Part shown: piece after piece, positions 8,802 to 16,602 of the stretch
Layout: the number at the start of each line of letters is the position of its first letter
How positions within the stretch are numbered: position 1 is the first letter of the stretch
The notes under the pieces: model-generated
Told to the model about the DNA's origin: nothing
Database searches by the model: none
What the model saw: only the letters and a program-made list of their open reading frames with translations
Assembly: GCA_016182965.1 (NCBI GenBank)
Contig: JACPFM010000001.1
Coordinates: 34,515-98,514, forward strand
Direction of reading: 5' to 3'
From: Deltaproteobacteria bacterium
GTDB lineage: Bacteria > Myxococcota_A > Polyangia > Polyangiales > JADJMO01
Length of the DNA stretch: 64,000 bases
Position numbers and translations under genes: made by a program

Positions 8802-8820
8802 GCCTGATGCGGAATCAGGC
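8802..8820 (-). terminator. Perfect hairpin containing the stop codon of the downstream-ending HTH gene
   Basis: GCCTGAT-GCGGA-ATCAGGC, a 7-bp perfect stem with a 5-nt loop. On the minus strand the TGA stop of the HTH gene (8815-8817) sits in the first arm. There is no T-run. Confidence 0.6.
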
Positions 8821-9318
8821 GGACTTCTTGCGGCGGCCGGCCTTCTTGGCGCCCCTCTTGCCGCCGCGCTTGGCGCCGCCACGCTTGGCCGGCGCCGAGA
8901 CGGCCGACTCGTCCTTGACGAAGTAGGTGGTGGCGCGCTTCTGACCTTCCTTGCGGAGCGCCCCGCCCTCGACCAGCTGATTGAAGACGCGCGGCAGCTC
9001 CTTGCGGGGGACGCCGAGCGCCTCGCGGATCGCCTCGGCGCGCATGCCCTCGGGGTTCCCCTTGAGCAGCTCGACGATGCGCGAGCCGAGCGCCGCGAGA
9101 TCGCCCTGCGTGCGGCGGCGGCGGCCACCCGCGCCACGACGCGCACCTGCTGCCGCGCGGGTCGGCGCGGCGGCGGCCGGCGCGCTGACGCGGGCGCGGG
9201 CCGGAACGCCCCCGGCGACGCTGGCGATGTCGTCGAGCGACGCGGTGCGGATCGCGCGCAGGACCTGGGTGGCGAATTGCTGGGCGAGCTCGGCGATGGT
9301 GCGCTGGAGATCAGACAT
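8815..9318 (-). CDS. Winged-helix-like protein with histone-like basic tail
   Basis: 167 residues in three parts. An N-terminal helix (SDLQRTIAELAQQFATQVLRAI) is followed by an Ala/Arg linker. A compact domain at about residues 70-130 (ALGSRIVELLKGNPEGMRAEAIREALGVPRKELPRVFNQLVEGGALRKEGQKRATTYFV) reads as a winged helix with recognition helix and wing. The tail GAKRGGKRGAKKAGRRKKSA resembles Lys-rich histone H1-like tails. Proteins of this plan are common in Myxococcota and probably bind DNA non-specifically as chromatin-type proteins. The ~85 bp upstream is unusually AT-rich for this genome (around 9319-9400), as expected of a strong promoter. No sensor domain is present. Confidence 0.7.
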   Translation of the reverse strand: MSDLQRTIAELAQQFATQVLRAIRTASLDDIASVAGGVPARARVSAPAAAAPTRAAAGARRGAGGRRRRTQGDLAALGSRIVELLKGNPEGMRAEAIREALGVPRKELPRVFNQLVEGGALRKEGQKRATTYFVKDESAVSAPAKRGGAKRGGKRGAKKAGRRKKSA

Positions 9319-9404
9319 GGATTGCACACTAATCACATTCCGGACGCGATTGCCATCTCCGGCGATGCTTTTTCGAATATTCCGGTTTGCCAAATGGAGA
9401 GGAT

Positions 9405-10604
9405 TCACCCGAGGAAGCATTGCCCGAGCCCGCGATACGTGGGCACGCGCTGCACGACGATGTCGCCCTGCACCAGCAGGTAATCGCGGAAATGCTCGGC
9501 CAGCTCCCCCGCCTTGGCGTGCCGGAAGAACACCGGATCGCCCAGGGAAACGTCTGCTCCAGGCGGCAAGCGCAGCGGCGTCTGCACCTCGCCTGCCCCC
9601 TCGAGCGGCAGCAGGCGCGCTCCCTCGGGGAGCGCCGGAATCGGGAGTCGGTCCGACCCCGCCGCCCCCGAGGCGATGTATCCGCCGCCCGCGCAGGTGA
9701 CGATTCCCGGCGCAGGACGACGCACCACCTGCAGCGCGAAATGGGCCGCAGGTCGGAGCGGAACGTCGACGTAATGATCGAAGAGGTGACCGTCGAGGAG
9801 CCCGGAGCCGGCGGTGACCTCGGTGAGCACCGATTCTCGCGCCGACCACTCGATGCTGCCGGTACCCCCGCCGTTGAAGAGCTCGATGGCGTGTCCGGCG
9901 GCGCGGAGCGCCCGATCGATGTCGGCGCGCGTGCGTTCGAGCGCGACGCGCGCCGCCAGCTTCATCGCACGCTTCAGCGGGCTGCCCCGATCGCCGACGC
10001 CGGCGACGTGCGCCTCGTACCCCATCACCCCGGCGAAGCGCAGGTTCGCGAACCGGCGCACCTGCTCCGCGAGCGCCACCACGTCGCCGGCGGTGCGCAG
10101 CGGACTGCGACGCACGCCGAGGTGGACGCTCTCGACGGGGCGCAGCGAGAGATCGACCTCGATCACGGCGCCGAGGACGACGCCCGCCCGCGCGCCGGCG
10201 GCGTCGAGCGCCTCGAGGTGCTCCGGGCAGTCGCACACCATGCGCACCGGCGTGCGTTTGCCAGCCGCCGCGAGCGCATCGACGCCCGCGCGCTGCACGG
10301 TCGGATACGCCAGGAGCAGGTCGTCGAACCCTTGCTCGGCAAGGAAGAGGGTCTCGGCGGCGCCATAGGTCATCAGGCCGCGCACCGCGGCGCCGCCCCG
10401 CTCCAGCACGCGGCGCAGCAGCGCCGGGACGCGTATCGACTTGGTGGCCGGCCGCAGGGTCTTGCCGTGCGCGCGCACCGGCGAGAGCAGCCGGTCCAGG
10501 TTGTCGTCGAACGCCTCGAGGTCGACGAGGGCGCAGGGGAGGGCCTCCTGCCCGATCGCCGCTCGATATCGAGCAAATCGCGCACGCGGAGATTCGTCGC
10601 GCAT
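9405..10604 (-). CDS. Alanine-racemase-fold PLP enzyme (D-serine dehydratase/D-threonine aldolase-like)
   Basis: 399 residues. LPCALVDLEAFDDNLDRL opens an alanine-racemase N-domain. The PLP lysine is in GKTLRPATKSIRVPALLRR. Later blocks are MTYGAAETLFLAEQGFDDLLLAYPTV, FNGGGTGSIE (phosphate-binding Gly-rich loop) and a C-terminal barrel ending SLGDPVFFRHAKAGELAEHF, where His likely helps bind metal as in D-serine dehydratase. The family covers D-threonine aldolases and D-serine deaminases; the substrate cannot be set. Start ATG at 10604 is preceded by TACAAT with 7 nt between; ATG at 10613 would fall inside that box. It is divergent from a TrmB-like regulator only 25 bp away, which probably controls it. 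Confidence 0.8.
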   Translation of the reverse strand: MRDESPRARFARYRAAIGQEALPCALVDLEAFDDNLDRLLSPVRAHGKTLRPATKSIRVPALLRRVLERGGAAVRGLMTYGAAETLFLAEQGFDDLLLAYPTVQRAGVDALAAAGKRTPVRMVCDCPEHLEALDAAGARAGVVLGAVIEVDLSLRPVESVHLGVRRSPLRTAGDVVALAEQVRRFANLRFAGVMGYEAHVAGVGDRGSPLKRAMKLAARVALERTRADIDRALRAAGHAIELFNGGGTGSIEWSARESVLTEVTAGSGLLDGHLFDHYVDVPLRPAAHFALQVVRRPAPGIVTCAGGGYIASGAAGSDRLPIPALPEGARLLPLEGAGEVQTPLRLPPGADVSLGDPVFFRHAKAGELAEHFRDYLLVQGDIVVQRVPTYRGLGQCFLG

Positions 10605-10611
10605 CGCCGGC

Positions 10612-10617
10612 ATTGTA
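10612..10617 (-). promoter_or_regulatory. -10 box for the racemase-fold gene
   Basis: TACAAT on the minus strand, seven bases before the ATG at 10604. It overlaps the forward TAGACT box by two bases. Confidence 0.6.
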
Positions 10618-10621
10618 GACT
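10616..10621 (+). promoter_or_regulatory. -10 box for the TrmB-like gene
   Basis: TAGACT, eight bases before the GTG at 10630. The divergent TACAAT shares 10616-10617, so the two promoters cannot be occupied together. Confidence 0.5.
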
Positions 10622-10629
10622 GCCCCCGC

Positions 10630-11466
10630 GTGTCCATTGCAGCGCTGATCCCCCCCCTCGAGGCCCTCGGCTTCACCCTCAACGAAGCCCGTGCCTATGC
10701 GGCGCTGCTGCAACGCGGCGCCTCGACCGGCTACGAGGTCGGGCAGCACGCGGGGATCCCGCGCTCCGCCGTGTACGGCGTGCTCCGCAAGCTGGTGCAG
10801 ACGGGCGCCGCGCGCTCGATGGCCGGGCGCGACGGCGAGCCGGAGCGGTTCGTCGCGACGCCGCCCGAGGGCCTGATCGCCCTCCTCAAGAAGCGCTTCG
10901 ACTCGAACACCGACGCGCTCGAGGAGGCGGCCACCCGCGTCGACACCACGCCCGACGCGCCCGACGTCTACGGCGTGCGAGGGTACCTGCGCGTGATGGA
11001 GGAGGCCGAGCGCCTGATCACCACCGCGCGCACCCAGCTCGTGGTCAGCGGCTGGCCGCGCGAGCTCGCGCAGCTCGCGCAGGAGCTGAAGAAGGCGCAC
11101 AAGCGCAAGGTCTTCCTCGTGCTGTTCTCGCACGCCGCGCTCCCCGACGACCTGCCGGGCAGCGTGTTCAGCTACGGGCTCGACGAGTCCGATCTGGAGT
11201 CGTTCTGGAAGCACCGCCTGGTGGTGGTCGCAGACGACGCGCGCACGCTGGTCGGCGCGACGGAGCAGGGCGTGCACGACGGCGCGGTGATCAGCGCCAC
11301 CGCCGCCATCGCGGAGCTCGCGACCAGCCAGATCGCGCTCGACATCACGCTGTTGGCCCAGCGCACGCGGCAGGACGTCGAGCCGGTCATGGCGAAGATG
11401 CTCGGCGCCCGCGTCGGTAGCCTCGACGCGCTGCTCACGCGCAAGCTGCCCAAGAAGCGCGGCTGA
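10630..11466 (+). CDS. TrmB-family transcriptional regulator
   Basis: 278 residues from a GTG. The N-terminal winged helix reads LGFTLNEARAYAALLQRGASTGYEVGQHAGIPRSAVYGVLRKLVQTGAA, the TrmB HTH pattern. It is followed by a coiled helix and a phospholipase-D-like effector domain (about residues 115-270: YLRVMEEAERLITTARTQLVVSGWPREL; LVVVADDARTLVGA). Archaeal TrmB proteins sense sugars; bacterial ones are less known. Its gene starts back to back with the racemase-fold enzyme with overlapping -10 boxes, so it likely regulates that gene and itself. GTG at 10630 was chosen because VSIAALIPPLEALG leads straight into the HTH. Confidence 0.82.
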   Translation: MSIAALIPPLEALGFTLNEARAYAALLQRGASTGYEVGQHAGIPRSAVYGVLRKLVQTGAARSMAGRDGEPERFVATPPEGLIALLKKRFDSNTDALEEAATRVDTTPDAPDVYGVRGYLRVMEEAERLITTARTQLVVSGWPRELAQLAQELKKAHKRKVFLVLFSHAALPDDLPGSVFSYGLDESDLESFWKHRLVVVADDARTLVGATEQGVHDGAVISATAAIAELATSQIALDITLLAQRTRQDVEPVMAKMLGARVGSLDALLTRKLPKKRG

Positions 11467-11541
11467 CGTTGCGGCGTCGCGCGATTTGCGCGTGCTCGCG
11501 TGAATCCGACGAGATGCCTCGAGCTGGCGAATTCTCGGGCC

Positions 11542-12150
11542 TCAGCGCCGCAAGCCCGTGAGCAGCGGGCGCACGATCTCGACGTAGTACGCCTCGGCGC
11601 GGGTGGCGGAGCGCACGATGATCTTGCGGTGGAGGACGAGCGACGCGAAGCCGTGGGCGCTCGTCCACAGCGCGGTGGCGAGATCGCGGCTGACGCCTTC
11701 GATCAGCTCGCCGTCGCGCTGACCGGCCTCGATCGCGTCGAGCAGGATGCGGAACGCGCGCTGCGTCTCGGCCTCGAGCGAGGGGAAGCGGCGGTCGTAG
11801 TTGAGCCGCGGCCCGAACATCACGCGGAAGCGCGCCGGCTCGCGGAAGGCGAAGCGGACGTAGGCGCGACCGATCGACGTGAGCTTCTCGAGCGCGTCGC
11901 CCTCGCTATGGGCCGCGTCGCGCAGATCGTCGGAGAGCGTGCGGAATCCGTCTTCGGCGATGGTCGCGAGCAGCGCGCGCTTGTCGGCGAAGTGACGGTA
12001 CGCCGCCGCGTGCGTCACCCCCGCCACGCGCGCCGCCTCGCGCAGCGTGAACGCCTCGACCCCTTCGCGCCCGATGTGTTGCAGGGCCGCGTCGACCAAC
12101 GCGCGCGCGAGGTCTCCGTGGTGATAGGCGCGCTTCTTCGCGACGGGCAT
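11542..12150 (-). CDS. TetR/AcrR family regulator
   Basis: 202 residues from the ATG at 12150. The HTH at residues 10-55 reads HHGDLARALVDAALQHIGREGVEAFTLREAARVAGVTHAAAYRHFADKRALLATIAEDGF. The C-terminal half (FAFREPARFRVMFG...ATALWTSAHGFASLVL) matches the TetR C-terminal subfamily with a WHG-like motif. The frame continues 15 codons further upstream, but the Met in MPVAKKRAYHHGDL is the standard start. It lies between the TrmB-like gene and an esterase gene; neither is obviously its target, and no operator palindrome was recognised. Confidence 0.88.
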   Translation of the reverse strand: MPVAKKRAYHHGDLARALVDAALQHIGREGVEAFTLREAARVAGVTHAAAYRHFADKRALLATIAEDGFRTLSDDLRDAAHSEGDALEKLTSIGRAYVRFAFREPARFRVMFGPRLNYDRRFPSLEAETQRAFRILLDAIEAGQRDGELIEGVSRDLATALWTSAHGFASLVLHRKIIVRSATRAEAYYVEIVRPLLTGLRR

Positions 12151-12297
12151 GAGCGGTCTCGACGGCAGGCGAGCGAGCCAGGCCGCCCGATTCACCGCAC
12201 GCCCGCAGCGTAGGCGAAAGTCGGCTCCGATGGGCGCTCCATCGAGGGCCTGGGCACGGAACCGGCGCCGCTCGCGAACGGCGACGCCGCGCGGCGC

Positions 12298-13260
12298 TCA
12301 ACGATGCTGGGCCGAGAGAAACCTCCAGGTCTCGTCGGCGAACGCGTCGCGCAGCGGCGGCGGGACGTGCCCGGAGCCCCGCAGCGTCCAGAGCTCTACG
12401 GGCGCCTTGCAGCCGCCGTGTCGCGCGATCGTCGTCTCGTCGCCCGGCACGGTGCGATCGAGATCGAGCGTCGCGTCCTCGACGAGCGGGCCGGTGCAGC
12501 CGGCGATCTTCGCGAACGACGCGACGATCGCCCTCGCCGACAGATGCCCGCCCTTCGCGTTGGGGTGGATGCCCTTGGCGAGCCCGCCGCCCTCGTACGG
12601 GACCATGCGATCGGCGGTGCCGTGCAGGTGTCGAACGGCGAACGGGAGCTTGGGCGCGCACGCCGGCGCGTCGAACCACGGCGCGGCGAAGGTCACCACC
12701 GCCGCGACACGGTCCGACGCGTCGCAGGCGAGCCGCAGCGCCATCGCGCCGCCGTTGGAGAGCCCGACGGCGTACACGCGCGCGCGATCGACGGGGTGGC
12801 GCGCGGCGACGTCGTCGATCAGCGACGTCAGGTAGCGGACGTCGTCGACGCGCGTTCCCTCGAAATCGCAGCAGCGTTCGGTCGCGTTCCAGAAGCGTCG
12901 ACCGGTGGAGTCGAGCGTGCCATCCGGCGCGACGAGGTGGACGCCCTCGAAACGCGACAGGCCGAACCAGTCGAGCTGCGAAGCGCCATCGCCGCCGTAG
13001 CCGTGTAGGACGAGCACGAGCGGCGCGGCCGTCGTGCCGCGCGCCGGCCGGAACGCGCGCACGGGACGGTCGCCGCCGAGCGCTCGCGCGGGGGTCTGTC
13101 GTGTTGCCGGTGGTTCATCGGTCGAAGCGCTGCGACACGCGCAGGCGAGCGCGGCGAACACGATGACGCACACGATGACGCACCGGAGCGATGCGTCACT
13201 GCGCGCGGCGCGCGACGACTTGGTCGACGTGGCCCCGAAGGTGCATTCATTCGTCGTCAT
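12298..13260 (-). CDS. Secreted alpha/beta-hydrolase lipoprotein (LpqC/PHB-depolymerase-like)
   Basis: Up to 320 residues. A hydrophobic stretch VIVCVIVFAALACAC supplies a signal peptide with lipobox. Then come LVLVLHGYGGDGASQLDWFGL (oxyanion hole), YAVGLSNGGAMALRLAC (nucleophile Ser in GLSNG), HGTADRMVPYEGG (acid) and RGSGHVPPP (His). This is the LpqC / polyhydroxybutyrate-depolymerase-like esterase family, as also seen at 61107-62654. The start is uncertain: ATG at 13260 overlaps the divergent ATG of the next gene, and the signal peptide would fit better with a start some 20-30 codons downstream. Substrate unknown, probably a polyester or feruloyl-type ester. Confidence 0.78.
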   Translation of the reverse strand: MTTNECTFGATSTKSSRAARSDASLRCVIVCVIVFAALACACRSASTDEPPATRQTPARALGGDRPVRAFRPARGTTAAPLVLVLHGYGGDGASQLDWFGLSRFEGVHLVAPDGTLDSTGRRFWNATERCCDFEGTRVDDVRYLTSLIDDVAARHPVDRARVYAVGLSNGGAMALRLACDASDRVAAVVTFAAPWFDAPACAPKLPFAVRHLHGTADRMVPYEGGGLAKGIHPNAKGGHLSARAIVASFAKIAGCTGPLVEDATLDLDRTVPGDETTIARHGGCKAPVELWTLRGSGHVPPPLRDAFADETWRFLSAQHR

Positions 13261-13480
13261 GGAGCTGACTACCTATCGAGTGCGCCCTCTCGTTCGCGGC
13301 TGGAAGGTCGAGGCGAACGACGCGAACGTTCCCTCCACCGTGCGGGAGAGCAAGTCGGATGCGATGCATCTGGCGCATTCGCGGGCGCGCGGCACGCCTC
13401 ACCAGATCGTCGTCCTCGACGAGAACGGGACGATCGAGAGCGTGTTCCCGCCGGTCGACGACCAACCCGAAGGCGCGTAG
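13259..13480 (+). CDS. Small DUF2188-like protein
   Basis: 73 residues: YRVRPLVRGWKVEANDANVPSTVRESKSDAMHLAHSRARGTPHQIVVLDENGTIESVF. The order of a beta strand with GW.V, an A....A...A helix and a V.D.NG.I hairpin matches DUF2188, small double-stranded-RNA-binding-like folds of unknown function. Its ATG shares the palindrome CATG with the reverse-strand ATG of the esterase. Whether both starts are used is doubtful. No ribosome binding site is evident. Confidence 0.7.
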   Translation: MELTTYRVRPLVRGWKVEANDANVPSTVRESKSDAMHLAHSRARGTPHQIVVLDENGTIESVFPPVDDQPEGA

Positions 13481-13615
13481 GCCCCTTCGCGGCCTGCCAC
13501 GAGTGCGCTCGCTCGCGAGGCGCTTGCCCGTTCGCGGGGCGGCGCCTCTCGCCGTTCACAGCCGCGCGGGCAGGGCCGATTTTCAACCGGGCGCGTCCGG
13601 AGTAGGAGCGCCCCG

Positions 13616-14056
13616 ATGCCGACCCTGACCGAGATCCTCACCGAAGAATCCAGGAAGACCGCAGTCGTCGACGATTGCTGCAAGCTGATCGACGAGGAGG
13701 TCGCCGACAAGAGCGGCCTGTCGGGCCTCGCGATCAAGGCGGGCTACGGCGCGGTGAAGGGCATCAAGCCGGGGTTCATCCGGCACGTGGTGAGCGATCT
13801 GCTCCCCGAGTTCGCCAAGGCGCTCGAGCCCTTCCACAACGAGGCGGCCGCCGCCTCGAAGCCGGTGTCGGCGCACTTCGTCGCCAACTCGGCGCGCGTC
13901 GCCGACTCCCTCCTCGGCATCACCGACGAGAAGGCGAAGCACGCGAAGAGCGGCGTGGTGAAGGGCACGTACGAGAAGCTCCGCCCCACCGCCAAGAAGC
14001 ACGTCGAGCAGGCGGTTCCCCGCCTCGGTCGCCTGATCGAGAAGCACGCCGGCTGA
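13616..14056 (+). CDS. Conserved protein of unknown function (DUF6918-like)
   Basis: 146 residues, no signal peptide or membrane segment, predicted all-helical. It starts MPTLTEILTEESRKTAVVDDCCKLIDEEVADKSGLSGLAIKAGYGAVKGIKPGFIRHVV and continues with LLPEFAKALEP, helices and a basic C-terminus. I recognise it as a conserved family found in Myxococcota and Actinobacteria (DUF6918, from memory, not checked). A good ribosome binding site (GGAGTAGGAG) precedes the ATG by about 6 nt. It is convergent with modC, separated by a hairpin. Confidence 0.75.
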   Translation: MPTLTEILTEESRKTAVVDDCCKLIDEEVADKSGLSGLAIKAGYGAVKGIKPGFIRHVVSDLLPEFAKALEPFHNEAAAASKPVSAHFVANSARVADSLLGITDEKAKHAKSGVVKGTYEKLRPTAKKHVEQAVPRLGRLIEKHAG

Positions 14057-14067
14057 GATTCGAACCC

Positions 14068-14092
14068 CCGGATTGAAGTCACTTCAGTCCGG
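14068..14092. terminator. Bidirectional hairpin between convergent genes
   Basis: CCGGATTGAAGT and ACTTCAGTCCGG form a 12-bp stem with one mismatch around a single base. It fills the gap between the DUF6918-like stop (14056) and the modC stop (14110). No T-run, so the terminator role is inferred from position. Confidence 0.65.
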
Positions 14093-14109
14093 CGGAGTCC
14101 TCTTCAGGT

Positions 14110-15132
14110 TCACGCGACGCGCCTCAGCGCGTGGGTCTTCATCACCAGGTACACCTCCACGCCGACGGCCAGCGCGAGCTCGTCGACCGCCGTGTCGGTC
14201 AGCTTCGCGCGCAGCTCGGTGCCGAGGGCGGACACCCGGACGATCGCGTCGCGATCGACGGCGTCGACCGCGAGCACGCGCGCCTCGACGACGTTGCGCG
14301 CGGAGATGCCCACCGGGCGCTGGGTCGCGACGATCAGCTCGTCGGCGGAGATGGCGTACGTCGCGCGGCCGAGCGGGTCGGTGCGCGGCACCGCGAGCCT
14401 TGCCCCGCCCGTCAACGTCAGCGTGCCCTCGGGGTGGACCTCGCCGAGCAGCACGTTGTCGAGCGCGAGATCGGGGATCGCCGAGTACGCCGCGGCGATC
14501 GCCTCGGCGATCGGTCCGACCGCGTGCACGCGCCCGGCGCGCAGGATCAGGGCGTGCGTCGCCAGCGCGCTCGCCTCGCCGAGATCGTGGGTGACGTGGA
14601 TGATCGGCACGCCCGACGCCTCGCGGACCCGCAGCAGCCACGGGAGGATGCGCGCGCGGTGCTCGAAGTCGACCGCGGCGAGCGGCTCGTCGAGCAGGAG
14701 CACGCGCGGAGCGGCGGCGAGCGCGCGGGCGAGCGCGACGCGCTGACGCTCGCCGCCGGAGAGCGTCTCGGGCATCCGCCGGAGCAACGGTCCGAGCTCG
14801 AGGGTCTCGATGGCGTCGTGCTGCTGCCGCTCGTGCCCGCGTGCGCCGAACGCGACGTTCGCCGCCACGTCGAGGTGGGGGAACAGCGCGACCTCCTGCG
14901 GCACCCATCCGACGCGCCGCCGCTCGGGCGGGAGATCGAGATCGAGATCGCGCAGCCGCTCGCCGCCGATCGTGATGGTCCCGAAGGCGCGGCGCAGCCC
15001 GGCGATCGCCTCGAGCAGCGTGCTCTTGCCGCTGCCCGACGGGCCGAGCACCGCCAGCACGTCGGCGTCGACACGCGCGCGCACCTCGAGGCGGAAGGCG
15101 CCCGCGTCGACCCGCATGTCGAGATCGATCAT
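14110..15132 (-). CDS. modC: Molybdate ABC transporter ATP-binding protein ModC
   Basis: 340 residues. The ABC ATPase domain shows Walker A GPSGSGKST, Q-loop WVPQEVALFPHL, signature LSGGERQRVALARAL, Walker B RVLLLDEPL and the His switch HVTHDLGEA. A C-terminal MOP/TOBE domain (about residues 270-335: VGISARNVVEARVLAVDAVDRDAIVRVSALGTELRAKLTDTAVDELAL) binds oxyanion and is diagnostic of ModC. The ATG overlaps the modB stop by 4 nt (ATGA). It is last gene of a three-gene operon and energises molybdate import for molybdenum-cofactor enzymes. No ModE regulator is nearby. Confidence 0.95.
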   Translation of the reverse strand: MIDLDMRVDAGAFRLEVRARVDADVLAVLGPSGSGKSTLLEAIAGLRRAFGTITIGGERLRDLDLDLPPERRRVGWVPQEVALFPHLDVAANVAFGARGHERQQHDAIETLELGPLLRRMPETLSGGERQRVALARALAAAPRVLLLDEPLAAVDFEHRARILPWLLRVREASGVPIIHVTHDLGEASALATHALILRAGRVHAVGPIAEAIAAAYSAIPDLALDNVLLGEVHPEGTLTLTGGARLAVPRTDPLGRATYAISADELIVATQRPVGISARNVVEARVLAVDAVDRDAIVRVSALGTELRAKLTDTAVDELALAVGVEVYLVMKTHALRRVA

Positions 15133-15791
15133 CGCGCCCTCTTGCGGGTGAGCAGCTCGGTGGCCCACACCGCGACGAACGCGATCACCACGATGACCAG
15201 GACCAGGCGCATCGCCCCCGGATCGTCGCCGAGCTGCGTGCGGTGGAAGATGGCGAGCGAGAGCGTCTGCGTCTCGCCCGGGATGTTGCCGGCCACCAGG
15301 ATCGTCGCCCCGAACTCGCCGAGCCCGCGCGAGAAGGCGAGCAGGAGCCCGGCGACGATCCCGCGGCGCGCGAGGGGCAGCGCGACGCGCCGAAACGCGC
15401 TGAAGCGCGTCGCGCCGAGCGTGCGCGCGACGTCGAGCAGGCGAGGATCGACCTCCTCGAACGCCGTGCGCGCCGAGCGCACGAGCAGGGGGAATGCCAT
15501 CACCGTGGTGGCGACGATCACGCCTCGGTAGGTGAAGACCACGGGCGCCCCGACGGCGGCGAGCGCGCGGCCGATCGCGCCGTTGGGCCGGAACACCTGG
15601 AGGAGCAGGAGGCCGACCGCCGTCGGGGGCAGCACCAGGGGGAGCGAGAGGAGCGTCTCGATCGCGCCGCGCGATTTGCCGCGATGGCGCGCCAGCAGGT
15701 ACCCGGCGGCCACTCCCGGCACGGCGATGAGCAGCGTGGCGGCGGCCGCGGACGCCAGCGTGAACGCGACGATGCCTGCGTCGTCGATCAT
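15129..15791 (-). CDS. modB: Molybdate ABC transporter permease ModB
   Basis: 220 residues with five or six membrane helices. The permease EAA loop is at ARTLGATRFSAFRRVALPLARRGIVAGLLLAFSRGLGEFGAT, and the early segment SLPLVLPPTAVGLLLL is characteristic of ModB. The start is at 15791 and overlaps the modA stop by 4 nt; the end overlaps modC by 4 nt, so all three subunits are translationally coupled and made together. It forms the membrane channel that ModC drives. Confidence 0.95.
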   Translation of the reverse strand: MIDDAGIVAFTLASAAAATLLIAVPGVAAGYLLARHRGKSRGAIETLLSLPLVLPPTAVGLLLLQVFRPNGAIGRALAAVGAPVVFTYRGVIVATTVMAFPLLVRSARTAFEEVDPRLLDVARTLGATRFSAFRRVALPLARRGIVAGLLLAFSRGLGEFGATILVAGNIPGETQTLSLAIFHRTQLGDDPGAMRLVLVIVVIAFVAVWATELLTRKRAR

Positions 15792-16522
15792 GCGAAGCCG
15801 AGCTTGTCGAAGACCGCCCGGCCCGCGCTGCTCGCGAGGTGCTCGACGAAGGCGTGCGCGTCGTCGCGCTTGCCGCGCGCGAGCACCGCGACCGGGTAGA
15901 CGATGCGTGGCTGATCGGCGGGCTCGAACGCCACGCGCGACGCGCGCGCGAGGCTCGCATCGGTGCGGAAGACGACGGCGGCGTCGACCGCGCCGGCGTC
16001 GACCGCGGCGAGCGCGGCCCGCACGTCGAGGGTGGGCACCACCTTGGGCGCGACGGCGGCCCACGTCCCTGCGGCCTCGAGCCAGGCCTTGGCGTGGGCG
16101 CCCGCGGCGACCGAGGCCGGATCGCCGAGAGCGATCTTCCCGAGGCCCGCGAGGTCCTGCGGCGTCGCGACCGTGCGCGTCGACGTGCGCGGCACGACGA
16201 CGACCAGCTTGTTGCGCAGCAGATCGCGCCGTGACGCGACGAGGCCGGCGCGCTCGAGCCGGTCGACCTTGGCCTCGTCGGCCGAGAGGAACACGTCGGC
16301 AGGCGCGCCCGCCTCGATCTGGCGCGCCAGATCTCCCGAGCCGCCCCAGGAGAATCGGACCTCGATGCGGCGCGCCGCCTCGAACGACGAGCCGAGCTCC
16401 GTCAGCGCCTCGTGGGTGCTCGCAGCCGCGAACACCAGGATCGACCGTCCCTCCGAGCGACGACACGCAGCGGTGGCCACCGCCGCGACGCCGAACAGGA
16501 ATCCGCGACGGGACGCGTCCAT
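15788..16522 (-). CDS. modA: Molybdate-binding protein ModA (lipoprotein)
   Basis: 244 residues. The N-terminus MDASRRGFLFGVAAVATAAC combines a twin-arginine-like SRRGFLFG with a lipobox AAC, so it may be a Tat-exported lipoprotein. The mature part has the ModA landmarks ILVFAAASTHEALTELG, FSWGGSGDLARQI (oxyanion-binding Ser/Gly), ADVFLSADEAKVDRL, IALGDPASVAAG and DAAVVFRTDA. It captures periplasmic molybdate or tungstate. First gene of modABC. ATG at 16522 has TACCCT 9 nt upstream; an in-frame ATG 6 codons earlier would sit inside that box. Confidence 0.93.
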   Translation of the reverse strand: MDASRRGFLFGVAAVATAACRRSEGRSILVFAAASTHEALTELGSSFEAARRIEVRFSWGGSGDLARQIEAGAPADVFLSADEAKVDRLERAGLVASRRDLLRNKLVVVVPRTSTRTVATPQDLAGLGKIALGDPASVAAGAHAKAWLEAAGTWAAVAPKVVPTLDVRAALAAVDAGAVDAAVVFRTDASLARASRVAFEPADQPRIVYPVAVLARGKRDDAHAFVEHLASSAGRAVFDKLGFA

Positions 16523-16590
16523 GGGCGCGCAAGGGTACACCGGTCGCCGAGCGAGCGGCGCGCCGTCGCCCCTCGTGCTCGTCAGACTGG

Positions 16591-16596
16591 TAGGCT
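16591..16596 (+). promoter_or_regulatory. -10 box (TAGGCT) for the small lipoprotein gene
   Basis: TAGGCT ends six bases before the ATG at 16603; no ribosome binding site fits between. Confidence 0.5.
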
Positions 16597-16602
16597 CGCG
16601 AC

